Assembly: GCF_000518865.1 (NCBI RefSeq)
Contig: NZ_JAEK01000006.1
Span: forward strand, 224-64,223
DNA from: Bacillus sp. J37
Lineage (GTDB): Bacteria; Bacillota; Bacilli; Bacillales; Bacillaceae
Direction of reading: 5' to 3'
DNA: 64,000 bases
A program made the translations under genes and the position numbers. Each line of letters begins with the position of its first letter. The stretch's first letter is position 1. Under the pieces are notes generated by a model that saw only the letters and a program-made list of their open reading frames with translations, did not search any database and was not told the origin of the DNA. Shown piece by piece: positions 28,025-37,534 of the stretch.

Positions 28025-29152
28025 ATGTCTACTAATATAGCTTGGGTTGAGGAAGCTTGGCAAAAAGTCAATTCTAAAGTGGAAAGAACGAGTGTAAGAA
28101 TTGGGGCAAACTTTCCGCATGCAAGTGTAAAAGGAAATTATCATTTAGAATCTCCATCATGGTGGACGGCAGGATTTTGGCCGGGGCTTTTATGGCTATT
28201 GTATCGTGACACAAAAAATAATTCATTTAAGGAAATAGCTGAAAAATGTGAAGAAAAGCTCGATCATGTTATCACAGATTACTATAAATTAGATCATGAT
28301 ATGGGATTCATGTGGACACTAACAAGTGTTGCAAGATATAAACTATTAAATGATCAAGACTCCAAAAGACGTGCATTGTTAGTGGCAAACTTATTAATGG
28401 GAAGATTTAATGCATCAGGAAACTATATTAGAGCTTGGAATCCATGGCACGAAGGTGAGGATAATGCAGGGTGGGCCATTATCGATTGTTTAATGAATCT
28501 GCCATTATTGTTTTGGGCGACAGAAATAACAGGAGATCCAAGATATAGTATTGTTGCGAAAAAACATGGGGAAACCGTATTAGAACATTTCATACGAAAA
28601 GATGGATCAGTGTATCATATTATTCGATTTGACCCAGAGACAGGTGAAAGAGTTGAGGCGATCGGCGGTCAAGGGTTTGCTCCTGAATCAGCGTGGTCCC
28701 GCGGAGCATCATGGGCTGTTTACGGGCTTTCTCTTCTTTATAAATATACAAAAGAGGATAAATATCTACAGGCAGCCAAAAATGTTTCACACTTCTTTCT
28801 TGCAAACCTGCCTGAAGATTATGTACCACATTGGGATTTTAGACTTCCGGAGAACATAACAAAGCATCGGGATTCATCTGCAGGCGCAATCGCAGCATGC
28901 GGACTATTGTTATTATCTCAACAGGTAAGTGAGACAGAATCTAAAATATACAAAGAATCCGGCATAAAAATGATTAAGTCTTTATATGAGAATTACGGAG
29001 CTTGGGGCACTTTAGAAGAGGATGGGCTAATTCTTGAGGGTACGAGTCATTATCCGGAAGGTAAGAACATAGATGTACCCCTCATTTACGGGGATTATTT
29101 CTTTGTTGAAGGTCTTGCGGTATTAAAAGGAAATAGACAACTATTCTGGTAA
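28025..29152 (+). CDS. GH88 unsaturated glucuronyl hydrolase
   Basis: 375-residue cytoplasmic (alpha/alpha)6 enzyme without signal peptide. It closely follows the family GH88 enzyme of Bacillus sp. GL1: WWTAGFWPGLLWLLY, LDHDMGFMWTL, DNAGWAIIDCLMNLPLLFWA, SRGASWAVYGLSLLY and RDSSAGAIAACGLL all align. Asp92 and Asp154 correspond to the two catalytic aspartates. It would remove the 4,5-unsaturated uronic acid left at the non-reducing end by a polysaccharide lyase, by hydration of the double bond. The product would feed KduI/KduD encoded at 54.4-56.2 kb. AAAGGTG precedes the ATG. Confidence 0.92.
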   Translation: MSTNIAWVEEAWQKVNSKVERTSVRIGANFPHASVKGNYHLESPSWWTAGFWPGLLWLLYRDTKNNSFKEIAEKCEEKLDHVITDYYKLDHDMGFMWTLTSVARYKLLNDQDSKRRALLVANLLMGRFNASGNYIRAWNPWHEGEDNAGWAIIDCLMNLPLLFWATEITGDPRYSIVAKKHGETVLEHFIRKDGSVYHIIRFDPETGERVEAIGGQGFAPESAWSRGASWAVYGLSLLYKYTKEDKYLQAAKNVSHFFLANLPEDYVPHWDFRLPENITKHRDSSAGAIAACGLLLLSQQVSETESKIYKESGIKMIKSLYENYGAWGTLEEDGLILEGTSHYPEGKNIDVPLIYGDYFFVEGLAVLKGNRQLFW

Positions 29153-29294
29153 GTTATTAAAAAACAAGACAGTGTTTTTACTACTAATTACAGACATTCA
29201 AATAATGACAATATTCAATAACTAGTTGATAAGATATATGCAAAGGTTGAGGGCGTTTTCTACTGTCTTATCCTTTTATTGGAGGAGGAATTTT

Positions 29295-31109
29295 GTGTGG
29301 AATACGATACTTCAAAAGCTGACAACCAATTCTTTTCGTAATAAAGTTATTATCACATCTGTGATCTGTCTTGTTATTCCTGCCATTATTACCCTTTTTA
29401 TTACCAGCTATTTAACTAAGGATGCAATGAAAGAACAGGCAATGTCAAATGCTAATAGGGAATTGAAATTAGCAGGAGAATATGTCAATAAGTTTTTTGA
29501 AGATATGTTATACGCCGTAAATTATGTACAGTTGGATTCCGAGATAAGTTCAATATTAAAGAAAAATGCTAAAAATGATAAACAGCTAATAGATCAGGAA
29601 GAAGAATATGAAAGTTACTTAGAAAATCGAAAAGTCTCGATGTTAATCGAAAATATTACCTTACTTGGTGAGAAGTCATATGTGACGATTCTTCTGAAAA
29701 ATGGTGAGCACTACACAAATTATCCTGTTAGTGACTATGACCCGAAGAAACTTTTTGAAGAGCCTTGGTTCAAAGATTTAGATCGTGTTTTTGGTTATGA
29801 ATCGATCTGGATAGGAAGTCAACCGACTGTGTTTAAATCAGAACAAGCGACAAATCCCTATCAAATCTCAGTTGCCAGACCGTTAAGAGATGCTAGTTTG
29901 AAAATTTACGGGTATGTGGTTGTGACAATTATGGAAGAGAAAGTGAAACAGGCATTTGAAAGTTTGCCTGGGAAAGAAGAAATGATGTTGGTTGATTCTT
30001 CCTATAACATTTTATCTCATATTAATAATGAAAAGATTGGAACAACATTTGCTTATAAAGATGAAGTCCAAAATCCAGATTTTACTAATATTATAGAAAC
30101 TTCTGATGAGAATTACCTTTATGCCAGTCATCCTATTTCTTATACAGGTTGGACACTGGTATCTGTAAATCCATACAAACAAGCAATCTTTAAAATAAAT
30201 TCAATCTTTCATAAAGTCTTTATTGGGCAATTTATCTCTTTTGTGATCTTTTTTCTATTATTAACGTATGTATTACAAACGATGACAAAGCCGCTCGTCC
30301 AATTGGGGAAAGTGGCCACAACCGTTCAAAAGGGAGATTTAAACGTTCGCTCAAATATTCAAAGTAAAGATGAAATTGGTCAACTGTCTAACTCATTTGA
30401 TCAAATGCTGGATCGAATCAACGAGATGATTAGGGAAATAACAGAAACTCAAGATAGAAAGCGTAAAGCAGAACTGTCTATGCTGCAGGCACAGATTAAC
30501 CCACACTTTTTATTCAACGTTCTAAACTCTATTCGAATGAAGGTTATGAGAAAAGGTGATTATGAGAGTGCTGAAATGATTAGTTCTTTATCGAAATTAT
30601 TACGAATGACGATTGATAAAGACAAAGGGATGATTACTTTTAAAGAAGAAATAGACATCGTAACAGATTACGTTCAATTAATGAACATGCGTCAAAGGGA
30701 AAAGGTGGAGTTTGAAGTCAACGTTACTGATGCTGCTTATTTAGAATCAATTCCACGCTTTATCTTACAACCTATTATTGAAAATTCCATCATTCATGGA
30801 TTAAACCAAAGTGCCGGTAAAATTAAGCTTGAAGCTTTTGTAGGAAGAAATGATTTTTATATTATGATTGAAGACAATGGGGTAGGAATGGATGAAGCCA
30901 CATTAACGAATTTTCGAAACAGATTCATGAATAACTCAGAGTTAGTTCATGTTCAGAATAAAAGCGGTTTTTCAAGTATTGGGATTGCCAATGTGTTCGA
31001 GAGGATGTGTATGACATTTGGAGATACTTTTCAAATGGAAGTTAGAAGTGAAGAGGGTAAGGGGACAAAAATAACAATGTCTGTTTTTAAAGGGAGGCTG
31101 AAGAGCTAA
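29295..31109 (+). CDS. Sensor histidine kinase, YesM type
   Basis: 604 residues. One TM helix near the N-terminus and one near residue 320 enclose an extracellular dCache-like sensor; a HAMP domain follows (PLVQLGKVATTVQKGDLNVRS), then a His_kinase domain (LQAQINPHFLFNVLNSIRMK, with the phospho-accepting His) and an HATPase with IIENSIIHGL and DNGVGMD. The GTG at 29295 has GGAGGAGG upstream and is preferred over an ATG 23 codons earlier without a site. The response regulator gene overlaps by one base. YesM-type kinases sense extracellular glycan or an associated transporter. Confidence 0.92.
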   Translation: MWNTILQKLTTNSFRNKVIITSVICLVIPAIITLFITSYLTKDAMKEQAMSNANRELKLAGEYVNKFFEDMLYAVNYVQLDSEISSILKKNAKNDKQLIDQEEEYESYLENRKVSMLIENITLLGEKSYVTILLKNGEHYTNYPVSDYDPKKLFEEPWFKDLDRVFGYESIWIGSQPTVFKSEQATNPYQISVARPLRDASLKIYGYVVVTIMEEKVKQAFESLPGKEEMMLVDSSYNILSHINNEKIGTTFAYKDEVQNPDFTNIIETSDENYLYASHPISYTGWTLVSVNPYKQAIFKINSIFHKVFIGQFISFVIFFLLLTYVLQTMTKPLVQLGKVATTVQKGDLNVRSNIQSKDEIGQLSNSFDQMLDRINEMIREITETQDRKRKAELSMLQAQINPHFLFNVLNSIRMKVMRKGDYESAEMISSLSKLLRMTIDKDKGMITFKEEIDIVTDYVQLMNMRQREKVEFEVNVTDAAYLESIPRFILQPIIENSIIHGLNQSAGKIKLEAFVGRNDFYIMIEDNGVGMDEATLTNFRNRFMNNSELVHVQNKSGFSSIGIANVFERMCMTFGDTFQMEVRSEEGKGTKITMSVFKGRLKS

Positions 31110-32716
31110 TGTATAAGGTAATGCTGGTAGATGATGATTATCCTGTTTTGGAATTATTATCAGAGATCATAAATTGGGATCAACTAGGCTTAAATCTTCA
31201 AAGCATTCATGAGAATGGGGCTAGTGCACTTACCTATGCGTTAAATGAAATGCCGGATATTTTACTAACAGACATTGGAATGCCTAAAATGAACGGAATA
31301 GAATTAACAAAACAATTAAAGGGAATAAATCCCAATCTACAAGTTTGTATGCTGACATGCCACAATGAGTTTGAATATGCTCATCAATCTTTAAAGCTGA
31401 ATGTACAGGATTATTTATTAAAAGATACGTTAGATCCGAAAGACTTAGACGAAGTACTGCTAAAATTAAAGAAAAATGTAGAAAAAGAAAATCAACAAAA
31501 AATAAAAGAATTCAAGTTAGAGAGTATTGTTGAAAGAAACAGAGAGTCAATGAAACGGGAGTTTTTACGGAAAACCCTCTATCAACATACCTACGAAAAT
31601 GTGGGATGGTATGATGAAGCTTTCTCTTTTGGCTTGGATGTAAAAGGAAGATCATATATTCCAGTTTTATGTTTTATCCAGGATTATCGATCAGCAAAAG
31701 AATGTTATCTTTCCGAAGATACCTTAACATTTTCGATTCAAAATGTCATAAGTGAAGTTTTACAGGATGAAGAAGGTTCAGCCCATTTTTCATTAGAAAA
31801 AAAGGAATCTTTTTTATTTTTTCCCTATAGCTCAACATTAAAATCAGACAGTTATGGAAAAGCAACCAGATGTCTTGAAAAAATTCAGAGGAATGTCTTT
31901 CATACGTTGAAAATATCTCTTTCCTTTTTAGTGGGAGACCCATTAGATAGCTATATGTCTTTTAAACATTCACTACAAACTTTGATTGATAGTACAAATC
32001 AACGCTTTTATATAGAAAATTGTACGATTGAAAAAAAGAGAGCAGAGACGAAAACATCGGATAGCTTATTTGAATGGTATGATAAGGCATCGAACGAAAT
32101 TAGACAGCTTATTATAAAAAAGGATACCGCAGAAGTAACGCCGCTTATCACAAAATGGATGGACATTTTCAAGGAAAAACAGTATTCATCCGAAATGGTG
32201 AAAGACTGGGTATTAAAGCTGCTGTTAGATCTAAAAGTTAAACTAAAGGCTTTACAATTTTTCGGTACAAATACGTCAAATGAAGTTTTACATGAAGAAA
32301 TAATAGCGATTGATTCCTTAATAGAACTAAGAAAATGGCTCATTCAATATTTTGAAATGCTTTTAAAGGCGGTAAACGAGTCAACGACAAAATCGAGACG
32401 TAAAGAAGTGATCGATGCTTGTAAGTATGTTGAAATAAATTTGGAAAAGAAAATCACCCTTGATGAAGTAGCAAATGTTCTTTATTTAAATTCGAGTTAT
32501 TTTAGCAGACTTTTTAAGAAGGAAGTTGGAGAAACCTTTGTAGAATATGTCACAAAAGCTAAGATGAACAGAGCAAAAGAATTACTTGAACAAACGGTTG
32601 ATTCGGTAGGGAAAATTTGTGAAAGACTCGGATATGATAATCAAAGTTACTTTATTAAAGTGTTTAAAAACTATGCTGGTGTTACACCGATTGAGTATAG
32701 GGGTGAGAGGAAATAA
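31109..32716 (+). CDS. Response regulator, YesN type (receiver + AraC HTH)
   Basis: 535 residues. The receiver domain (1-120) contains the acidic pocket LVDDD and the phosphorylated Asp in LLTDIGMPKMNG. A long ~290-residue linker follows, then two AraC-type HTH motifs at the end (ITLDEVANVLYLNSSYFSRLFKKEVGETF ... CERLGYDNQSYFIKVFKNYAGVTPIEY). The start codon overlaps the stop of the kinase gene (TAATG). It probably activates the surrounding importer and hydrolase genes. Confidence 0.93.
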   Translation: MYKVMLVDDDYPVLELLSEIINWDQLGLNLQSIHENGASALTYALNEMPDILLTDIGMPKMNGIELTKQLKGINPNLQVCMLTCHNEFEYAHQSLKLNVQDYLLKDTLDPKDLDEVLLKLKKNVEKENQQKIKEFKLESIVERNRESMKREFLRKTLYQHTYENVGWYDEAFSFGLDVKGRSYIPVLCFIQDYRSAKECYLSEDTLTFSIQNVISEVLQDEEGSAHFSLEKKESFLFFPYSSTLKSDSYGKATRCLEKIQRNVFHTLKISLSFLVGDPLDSYMSFKHSLQTLIDSTNQRFYIENCTIEKKRAETKTSDSLFEWYDKASNEIRQLIIKKDTAEVTPLITKWMDIFKEKQYSSEMVKDWVLKLLLDLKVKLKALQFFGTNTSNEVLHEEIIAIDSLIELRKWLIQYFEMLLKAVNESTTKSRRKEVIDACKYVEINLEKKITLDEVANVLYLNSSYFSRLFKKEVGETFVEYVTKAKMNRAKELLEQTVDSVGKICERLGYDNQSYFIKVFKNYAGVTPIEYRGERK

Positions 32717-32728
32717 CAACAGTGCTTT

Positions 32729-32742
32729 TGTAAGCGTTTAAG
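32729..32742 (+). promoter_or_regulatory. cre box before the DUF2264 gene
   Basis: TGTAAGCGTTTAAG matches 12 of 14 cre positions including the central CG, 55 bases before the next start codon. It suggests that the DUF2264 and heparinase-like genes are also repressed by glucose. Confidence 0.5.
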
Positions 32743-32796
32743 ATAAAAATATATCTATTTCTATTCTTATGCAATGAAGAAAGGAGCCATTTTCAA

Positions 32797-34644
32797 ATGC
32801 TAACCTATTTGGATTCTATTAAAACCAATCCACTCAAAACCAGAGAAGATGTTGAAGAGGCATTAAGACAAATTTGTAATCCATTAAAGCCCTTCTATAG
32901 TAAAGGCTGTGCGCGTATAAAATTAGGTAACACAGGTGCTGCTTACTCTGATTCTACTTCAGAGATGGAGGGATTCTCCAGACTTTTATGGGGCTTGGCA
33001 CCCTTTTTTGCAGGTACAGATGTCGAGTATGACCTGTGGGAGGTGCATCTACAAGGATTAAAAAATGGAACAGATCCTAATCATGAGGAATACTGGGGAG
33101 AGATTAAGCATTTTGATCAACGAATTGTTGAGATGGCTTCATTTGGTCTTGCTTTATTACTTATTCCAGACAAGATATGGGAACCTCTTACTCTACAAGA
33201 AAGAGAGAATGTAAGTGCTTGGTTATCTCAGGTTAATCAATGTCATGCACATGATTGCAATTGGCTTTTTTTCGCTGTTCTGGTTAACTTAGGATTAAAA
33301 AATGTTGGAGAGCCGTATGATCGAGAAAAAATAGCAGTGAACTTAGAGAGAATTGATCAATTTTATTTATCTAATGGATGGTATGCAGATGGTATAAATG
33401 GACATTCAGATTATTATGTACCATTTGCATTTCATTATTATGGATTAATCTATGCCAAGGGTATGGAAAAAGAAGATCCGATTAGGTCACAGAAGTATAA
33501 GGCTCGAGCAGAGGAATTTGCAAAAGACTTTATCGCATGGTTTTCATCAGATGGCTCCGCGATTCCTTACGGTCGAAGCTTGACATATAGATTTGCTAGC
33601 ATCTCATTTTGGGGTGCGGCTGTATATGCAGGCATAGAGCCATTTTCGATAGGTGTCATGAAAGGGATTATTCTGAGAAATTTAAGATGGTGGTGTAAAC
33701 AACCTATTTTCAATGATTCGGGTATTTTGACGATCGGATACTCTTATCCAAACTTAGTTATGGGAGAAAACTATAATTCACCAGGTTCTCCTTATTGGTC
33801 ATTAAAAGCATTTTTACCGTTGGCGCTAGATAAGGAGCACCCGTTCTGGAAGGCGGAAGAGGAACCACTCCCTACCATTGGTGAGAAACTCGTTCAGAAA
33901 GAACCTCATCTCATTATATGCCGCAATGAAGCCGGTGATCATGCTCTAGCTTTTAACTCAGGTCATGTATCAACAAATGAACATACACATACATCAGCAA
34001 AATATGAGAAATTTGTCTATTCAACAGCTTTTGGATTTAGTGTTCCCCGAGCAGAGTGGGGTCTTTCACAGGGGGCATTTGATTCAATGTTAGCCTTAAG
34101 TGAAGGAGATAATCTTTATCGAGTAAAAAGAAATAGTGAAGAATTTACGATAGAGAATGATTATATCTATTCCAAATGGAAGCCTTGGAATGATGTAGAA
34201 GTCAAGACATGGCTAGTTCCGGGTACACCTTGGCATATTAGAATTCACCGCATTGAGACTGGTAGATTGCTTGATACAGCTGATGGGGGCTTTGCATTAG
34301 GGATTGAAGATAAGAAACTGGAACCACGGATGGAAATTCTAAAGAAAGATCAAGAATGTATGGTCAATACATTATGGGGAACAAGTGGAGTGAAGAGCCT
34401 ATATGGGGAAGGTAAAGCAACATTCATTTATCCGAACTCCAATACAAACATACTACATTCCCGTACGGTTATCCCGACAATTCAAAAGAGAATTACCCCG
34501 GGAATCAGCTTTTTAGTTAGTGCAGTCTATGGTGACCCCGGCAATAAGGAACAGTGTTGGGAAAATGCTCCAGAGGTAGAGGTTACAGAAGATCAAATGA
34601 AGATTCGTCTTAGTAATCATGACCCAATTACAATAACAATATAA
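32797..34644 (+). CDS. DUF2264 protein, candidate beta-glucuronidase-type hydrolase
   Basis: 615 residues without signal peptide, matching DUF2264 (PF10022): EGFSRLLWGLAPFF, FDQRIVEMASFGLALLL, CNWLFFAVLVNLGL, WYADGINGHSDYYVPFAFHYYGLIYA, GRSLTYRFASISFWGA and FNSGHVSTNEHTHTSAKYEKFVYST. The first ~360 residues look like an (alpha/alpha)6 barrel and the remainder like a beta-sandwich. From memory, proteins of this type are linked to CAZy family GH154, which contains beta-glucuronidases acting on arabinogalactan; that assignment needs a database check. Cytoplasmic location suggests action on imported oligosaccharides. GAAAGGAG precedes the ATG; the heparinase-like gene follows 104 bases later. Confidence 0.75.
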   Translation: MLTYLDSIKTNPLKTREDVEEALRQICNPLKPFYSKGCARIKLGNTGAAYSDSTSEMEGFSRLLWGLAPFFAGTDVEYDLWEVHLQGLKNGTDPNHEEYWGEIKHFDQRIVEMASFGLALLLIPDKIWEPLTLQERENVSAWLSQVNQCHAHDCNWLFFAVLVNLGLKNVGEPYDREKIAVNLERIDQFYLSNGWYADGINGHSDYYVPFAFHYYGLIYAKGMEKEDPIRSQKYKARAEEFAKDFIAWFSSDGSAIPYGRSLTYRFASISFWGAAVYAGIEPFSIGVMKGIILRNLRWWCKQPIFNDSGILTIGYSYPNLVMGENYNSPGSPYWSLKAFLPLALDKEHPFWKAEEEPLPTIGEKLVQKEPHLIICRNEAGDHALAFNSGHVSTNEHTHTSAKYEKFVYSTAFGFSVPRAEWGLSQGAFDSMLALSEGDNLYRVKRNSEEFTIENDYIYSKWKPWNDVEVKTWLVPGTPWHIRIHRIETGRLLDTADGGFALGIEDKKLEPRMEILKKDQECMVNTLWGTSGVKSLYGEGKATFIYPNSNTNILHSRTVIPTIQKRITPGISFLVSAVYGDPGNKEQCWENAPEVEVTEDQMKIRLSNHDPITITI

Positions 34645-34748
34645 AACAGTTGAAGAATCGAAAGAATGAGAGAAAAAGTTTCTGGATGAAGCTCCTTCAT
34701 TTTTTCGATTTTTTTCAAAGTTTCTTATAGACCTAATGTGAGGGGTGA

Positions 34749-36575
34749 ATGACATTGTTTATTGAATTTGAAAAGACGTTGAAGCCGAATTCCCTGATTC
34801 CTTTTTTCTCATCAAAAAGAGAGCAGGCAAACTGGTTTGAGAGCATAAAGGGAAAATCATCCTATATGCCACTAATTACCGAAATAAGAGAAGAGGCAGA
34901 TAGGCTACTGCAAAATTCCATGAAAGACCTAACATTTGAAGAATTTACGATCTTTAGAGAAACGGGCTCAAGACTTGAATATGAAAAAAGCTATTTTGCC
35001 AAGAGAAGACGCCTTAATACGTTTGCGATCATGACTTTATTAGAACCAACTGTTTCTGCTTATTTGCGGGAATTACACGAGACAATTTGGTCGATATGTA
35101 ATGAATACAGCTGGTGTTTACCAGCACACTTGAAGAATAGTCCTGAGATGAAAACAGAAGATGAAAAGGATTTTCTACAAACAATACAGGATCCCCATTA
35201 TACCATTGATCTTTTTGCAGCTGAGACAGCCTTTACACTTAGTGAAATAAACAATTTAATGAACCATGTTCTGGATCCGCTTATTCAAAAGAGAATGAAA
35301 CAGGAAGTATACCGGAGAGCCCTACTACCGTTTCAACATCACTCATTCCATTGGGAGACATCCACACATAACTGGGCAGCGGTTTGTGCAGGCTCAATTG
35401 GTGCAGCTGCTTTGTATGTTGTGGATGATGAACATATGCTCACCTCTATAGTAGAGAGAGTTGTTCAGGCAATGACCTATTATTTAAAGGGTTTTAATGA
35501 AGATGGAGCCTGTATGGAGGGATATGGATACTGGCAATATGGCTTTGGTTACTATGTTTATTTTGCCGACTTACTTAAGAAAAAAACCTCTGGAGCAATT
35601 GATTTATTTCAGGTAGATAAAGTCGAGCAAATTGCTGCTTTTCAGCAAAAATGTTTTATCTATAAAAATAAGGTCGTGAATTTCTCTGATTCAACAGAAA
35701 CAGGATCTGTCTTTTTAGGCTTAAGTCATTATGTAAACGATGTTTTTCCGAAGCTTGAAGTCCCTGAAACAGAGCTTCGTGCAGCATATACTGATGATCA
35801 TTGCAGCCGATGGGCACCGGCATTTAGAAATTTCATTTGGTTTGATGAGAATAAAGCGGGAAAACCTTGGGGGAATGCAACATACTACTTGAAAGATTCA
35901 CAGTGGCTCATTTCAAGACATACTGATTACGTTTTTGCGTGCAAAGGCGGTCATAATGATGAGCCGCATAATCATAATGATATTGGTCATTTTATTTTAC
36001 AAGCTAAAGGAGAAACGTTTTTAAAGGACTTAGGAAGCGGAATGTATTGTGAGGGATACTTTAATCAAGAACGGTATTCATTTTTATGTAATGGCTCACA
36101 AGGCCACTCCGTTCCAATCATCAATCATCAATATCAGTCAGCAGGAGCAGCTAGGCATGCTTCTATTATTGCTTTTATCACTAGTGAAGAAGAAGATGTG
36201 TTCGAGATGGATCTTGCAGGAGCTTATGAAGTTGGAAACCTAGAAAAGTTAGAAAGAAAATTCATATGGAAAAAGAAGCATATACCTGAAATGATTTTGT
36301 CTGATACATATTATTGTACAGAAAAACCAACTTCAATCGTCGAACGATTTATTACACCAGTTTTAAAGATTACAGAAGAGTCTACTGGTGTTGGGTTGGT
36401 GGGTACTGAAAAGATAAAGATACTTTTTGACAGAGAGAAATTGGATTTGAGTATACAAAAAAATCATTTTTTAAATCACTTTGGTGAAAAGGAAGAGTTT
36501 TATCAATTAGATTTTGCTGTTAAAGAACTAAGGGAAGTTACTCGTGTGGATTTTCGGTTTGTATTTGGGGAATGA
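34749..36575 (+). CDS. Heparinase II/III-like protein, candidate uronate lyase
   Basis: 608 residues, no signal peptide. The N-terminal alpha-helical part shows NEYSWCLPAHL, THNWAAVCAGSIGAAALYV and NEDGACMEGYGYWQYGFGYYVYFADLL; the C-terminal beta part has KGGHNDEPHNHNDIGHFIL and YFNQERYSFLCNGSQGHSVPIIN. These belong to the heparinase II/III-like superfamily (PF07940 and relatives), which uses Tyr/His/Asn to beta-eliminate at a uronic acid. A lyase is what the GH88 gene upstream requires. Rhamnose-glucuronate lyases (PL27) have, as I recall, a comparable fold, but family membership cannot be decided here. GAGGGGTGA precedes the ATG. Confidence 0.75.
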   Translation: MTLFIEFEKTLKPNSLIPFFSSKREQANWFESIKGKSSYMPLITEIREEADRLLQNSMKDLTFEEFTIFRETGSRLEYEKSYFAKRRRLNTFAIMTLLEPTVSAYLRELHETIWSICNEYSWCLPAHLKNSPEMKTEDEKDFLQTIQDPHYTIDLFAAETAFTLSEINNLMNHVLDPLIQKRMKQEVYRRALLPFQHHSFHWETSTHNWAAVCAGSIGAAALYVVDDEHMLTSIVERVVQAMTYYLKGFNEDGACMEGYGYWQYGFGYYVYFADLLKKKTSGAIDLFQVDKVEQIAAFQQKCFIYKNKVVNFSDSTETGSVFLGLSHYVNDVFPKLEVPETELRAAYTDDHCSRWAPAFRNFIWFDENKAGKPWGNATYYLKDSQWLISRHTDYVFACKGGHNDEPHNHNDIGHFILQAKGETFLKDLGSGMYCEGYFNQERYSFLCNGSQGHSVPIINHQYQSAGAARHASIIAFITSEEEDVFEMDLAGAYEVGNLEKLERKFIWKKKHIPEMILSDTYYCTEKPTSIVERFITPVLKITEESTGVGLVGTEKIKILFDREKLDLSIQKNHFLNHFGEKEEFYQLDFAVKELREVTRVDFRFVFGE

Positions 36576-36921
36576 ATGGTTCAAAGTCTCCTTAAATGTT
36601 TTCCTGCTTAATTTAATGGAATATTTCACACGTCCATTTACGATTAAGATAAAAATGTTGCTCTTTCTGAGAGCTCCATTTTAGAATTGATTTATCAAAG
36701 AATACCGAAAGAAGAGTACTAGAGCAATAAACCTTAGAAATGAAGCATTAAGCTAGTTATTTTGAAAAAGCTATATTTTAAAATTGCGCCTGCTTTTACA
36801 ATACTAGTATTATTTTGATACTAGTATTGTTTTCGTCATAAAGATATAAAGGGATATTGGTTAATAAAATAGAAAAAGAATAAAGCATAAATGTCCAATA
36901 GGAGATTTTTAAAAGTCCAAG
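36576..36921. terminator. Intergenic region with operon terminator
   Basis: The terminator is CAATACTAGTAT (36799-36810) and ATACTAGTATTG (36818-36829), a perfect 12-bp stem with a 7-base loop followed by TTTT. The 220 bases between the stop and this hairpin contain nothing I recognise. Confidence 0.8.
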
Positions 36922-36976
36922 TTGGTTTTTGTCGAAATTTGTTTTATAATAACACTTGAATTTGTAAACGCTTACA
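36922..36976 (+). promoter_or_regulatory. Promoter with perfect cre box
   Basis: TTGGTT (36922-36927), 17 bases, TATAAT (36945-36950), then TGTAAACGCTTACA (36963-36976), which matches all 14 positions of the cre consensus at about +6 to +19. No large gene follows; the next frame with a good ribosome site is the 45-codon ORF at 37158. The leader in between is ~180 bases. Confidence 0.7.
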
Positions 36977-37157
36977 ATTATAATGATAATAGGTTGGACG
37001 GCATGCGTGGCTGTCAAAGTATCTAGCGTAGGTGGGGCTGGTACGAAGAACGGTTTTCGAGAAGGTTATAAATTTTTCTATGTTCCGTACATTTTTTGAA
37101 ATTTAGTTTATCTTTATCTATAAAAGAATAATAGAGTTAAATAAGGAGGGATACATA

Positions 37158-37295
37158 ATGTGTAGAGAAAACAAATTAACATTCTCCGACTTTGTTATTA
37201 AAGATCGGTTTGAATTAAACTCTTATCTTTCATATTTATTCCATCAAGTTAAAAATAATGCGGATCAGTCTAAAGATAAAAAGGTAAAACACTAA
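37158..37295 (+). CDS. Small protein of unknown function under cre control
   Basis: 45 codons beginning MCRENKLTFSDFVIKDRFEL, ending in a lysine-rich tail (SKDKKVKH). AAGGAGGG lies six bases before the ATG, one of the best sites in this part of the window, and an own promoter, cre box and terminator surround the unit. I recognise no family. There is no TM segment and no signal peptide; it looks soluble and charged. The transcript could also act as a regulatory RNA. Confidence 0.55.
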   Translation: MCRENKLTFSDFVIKDRFELNSYLSYLFHQVKNNADQSKDKKVKH

Positions 37296-37345
37296 ATCAA
37301 TAAAGTAAATTGAAGGGATAAATAGTTATGATTAAGAAAATAGTA

Positions 37346-37390
37346 AGGCGACCTTGTTATTCGTTTTGGATGAATAAGGTCGCCTATTGT
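37346..37390 (+). terminator. Terminator after the small ORF
   Basis: AGGCGACCTT...ATTC (37346-37362) pairs with GAATAAGGTCGCCT (37372-37385) with a 3-base bulge; ATTGTTTGTT follows. Confidence 0.7.
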
Positions 37391-37534
37391 TTGTTATAAA
37401 ACCTTTGTTTTGACCCAGTAGTATATACTTATATACTCCTGTTCATTGATGCTTTAAACATCGGCATTCACCGGGCGTTCGGAAAGCATTCTCTCCCAAG
37501 TTTAATTTTGGGTTTCCCACTTTTTTGTAGACAA

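Noticed and set aside
36796-37017. 73-codon reverse frame
   Set aside because: It lies over the terminator, promoter and cre box, and has no ribosome site.
36983-37099. 38-codon frame in the leader of the cre-controlled small ORF
   Set aside because: No ribosome binding site before its ATG and no recognisable family; kept only as part of the leader.
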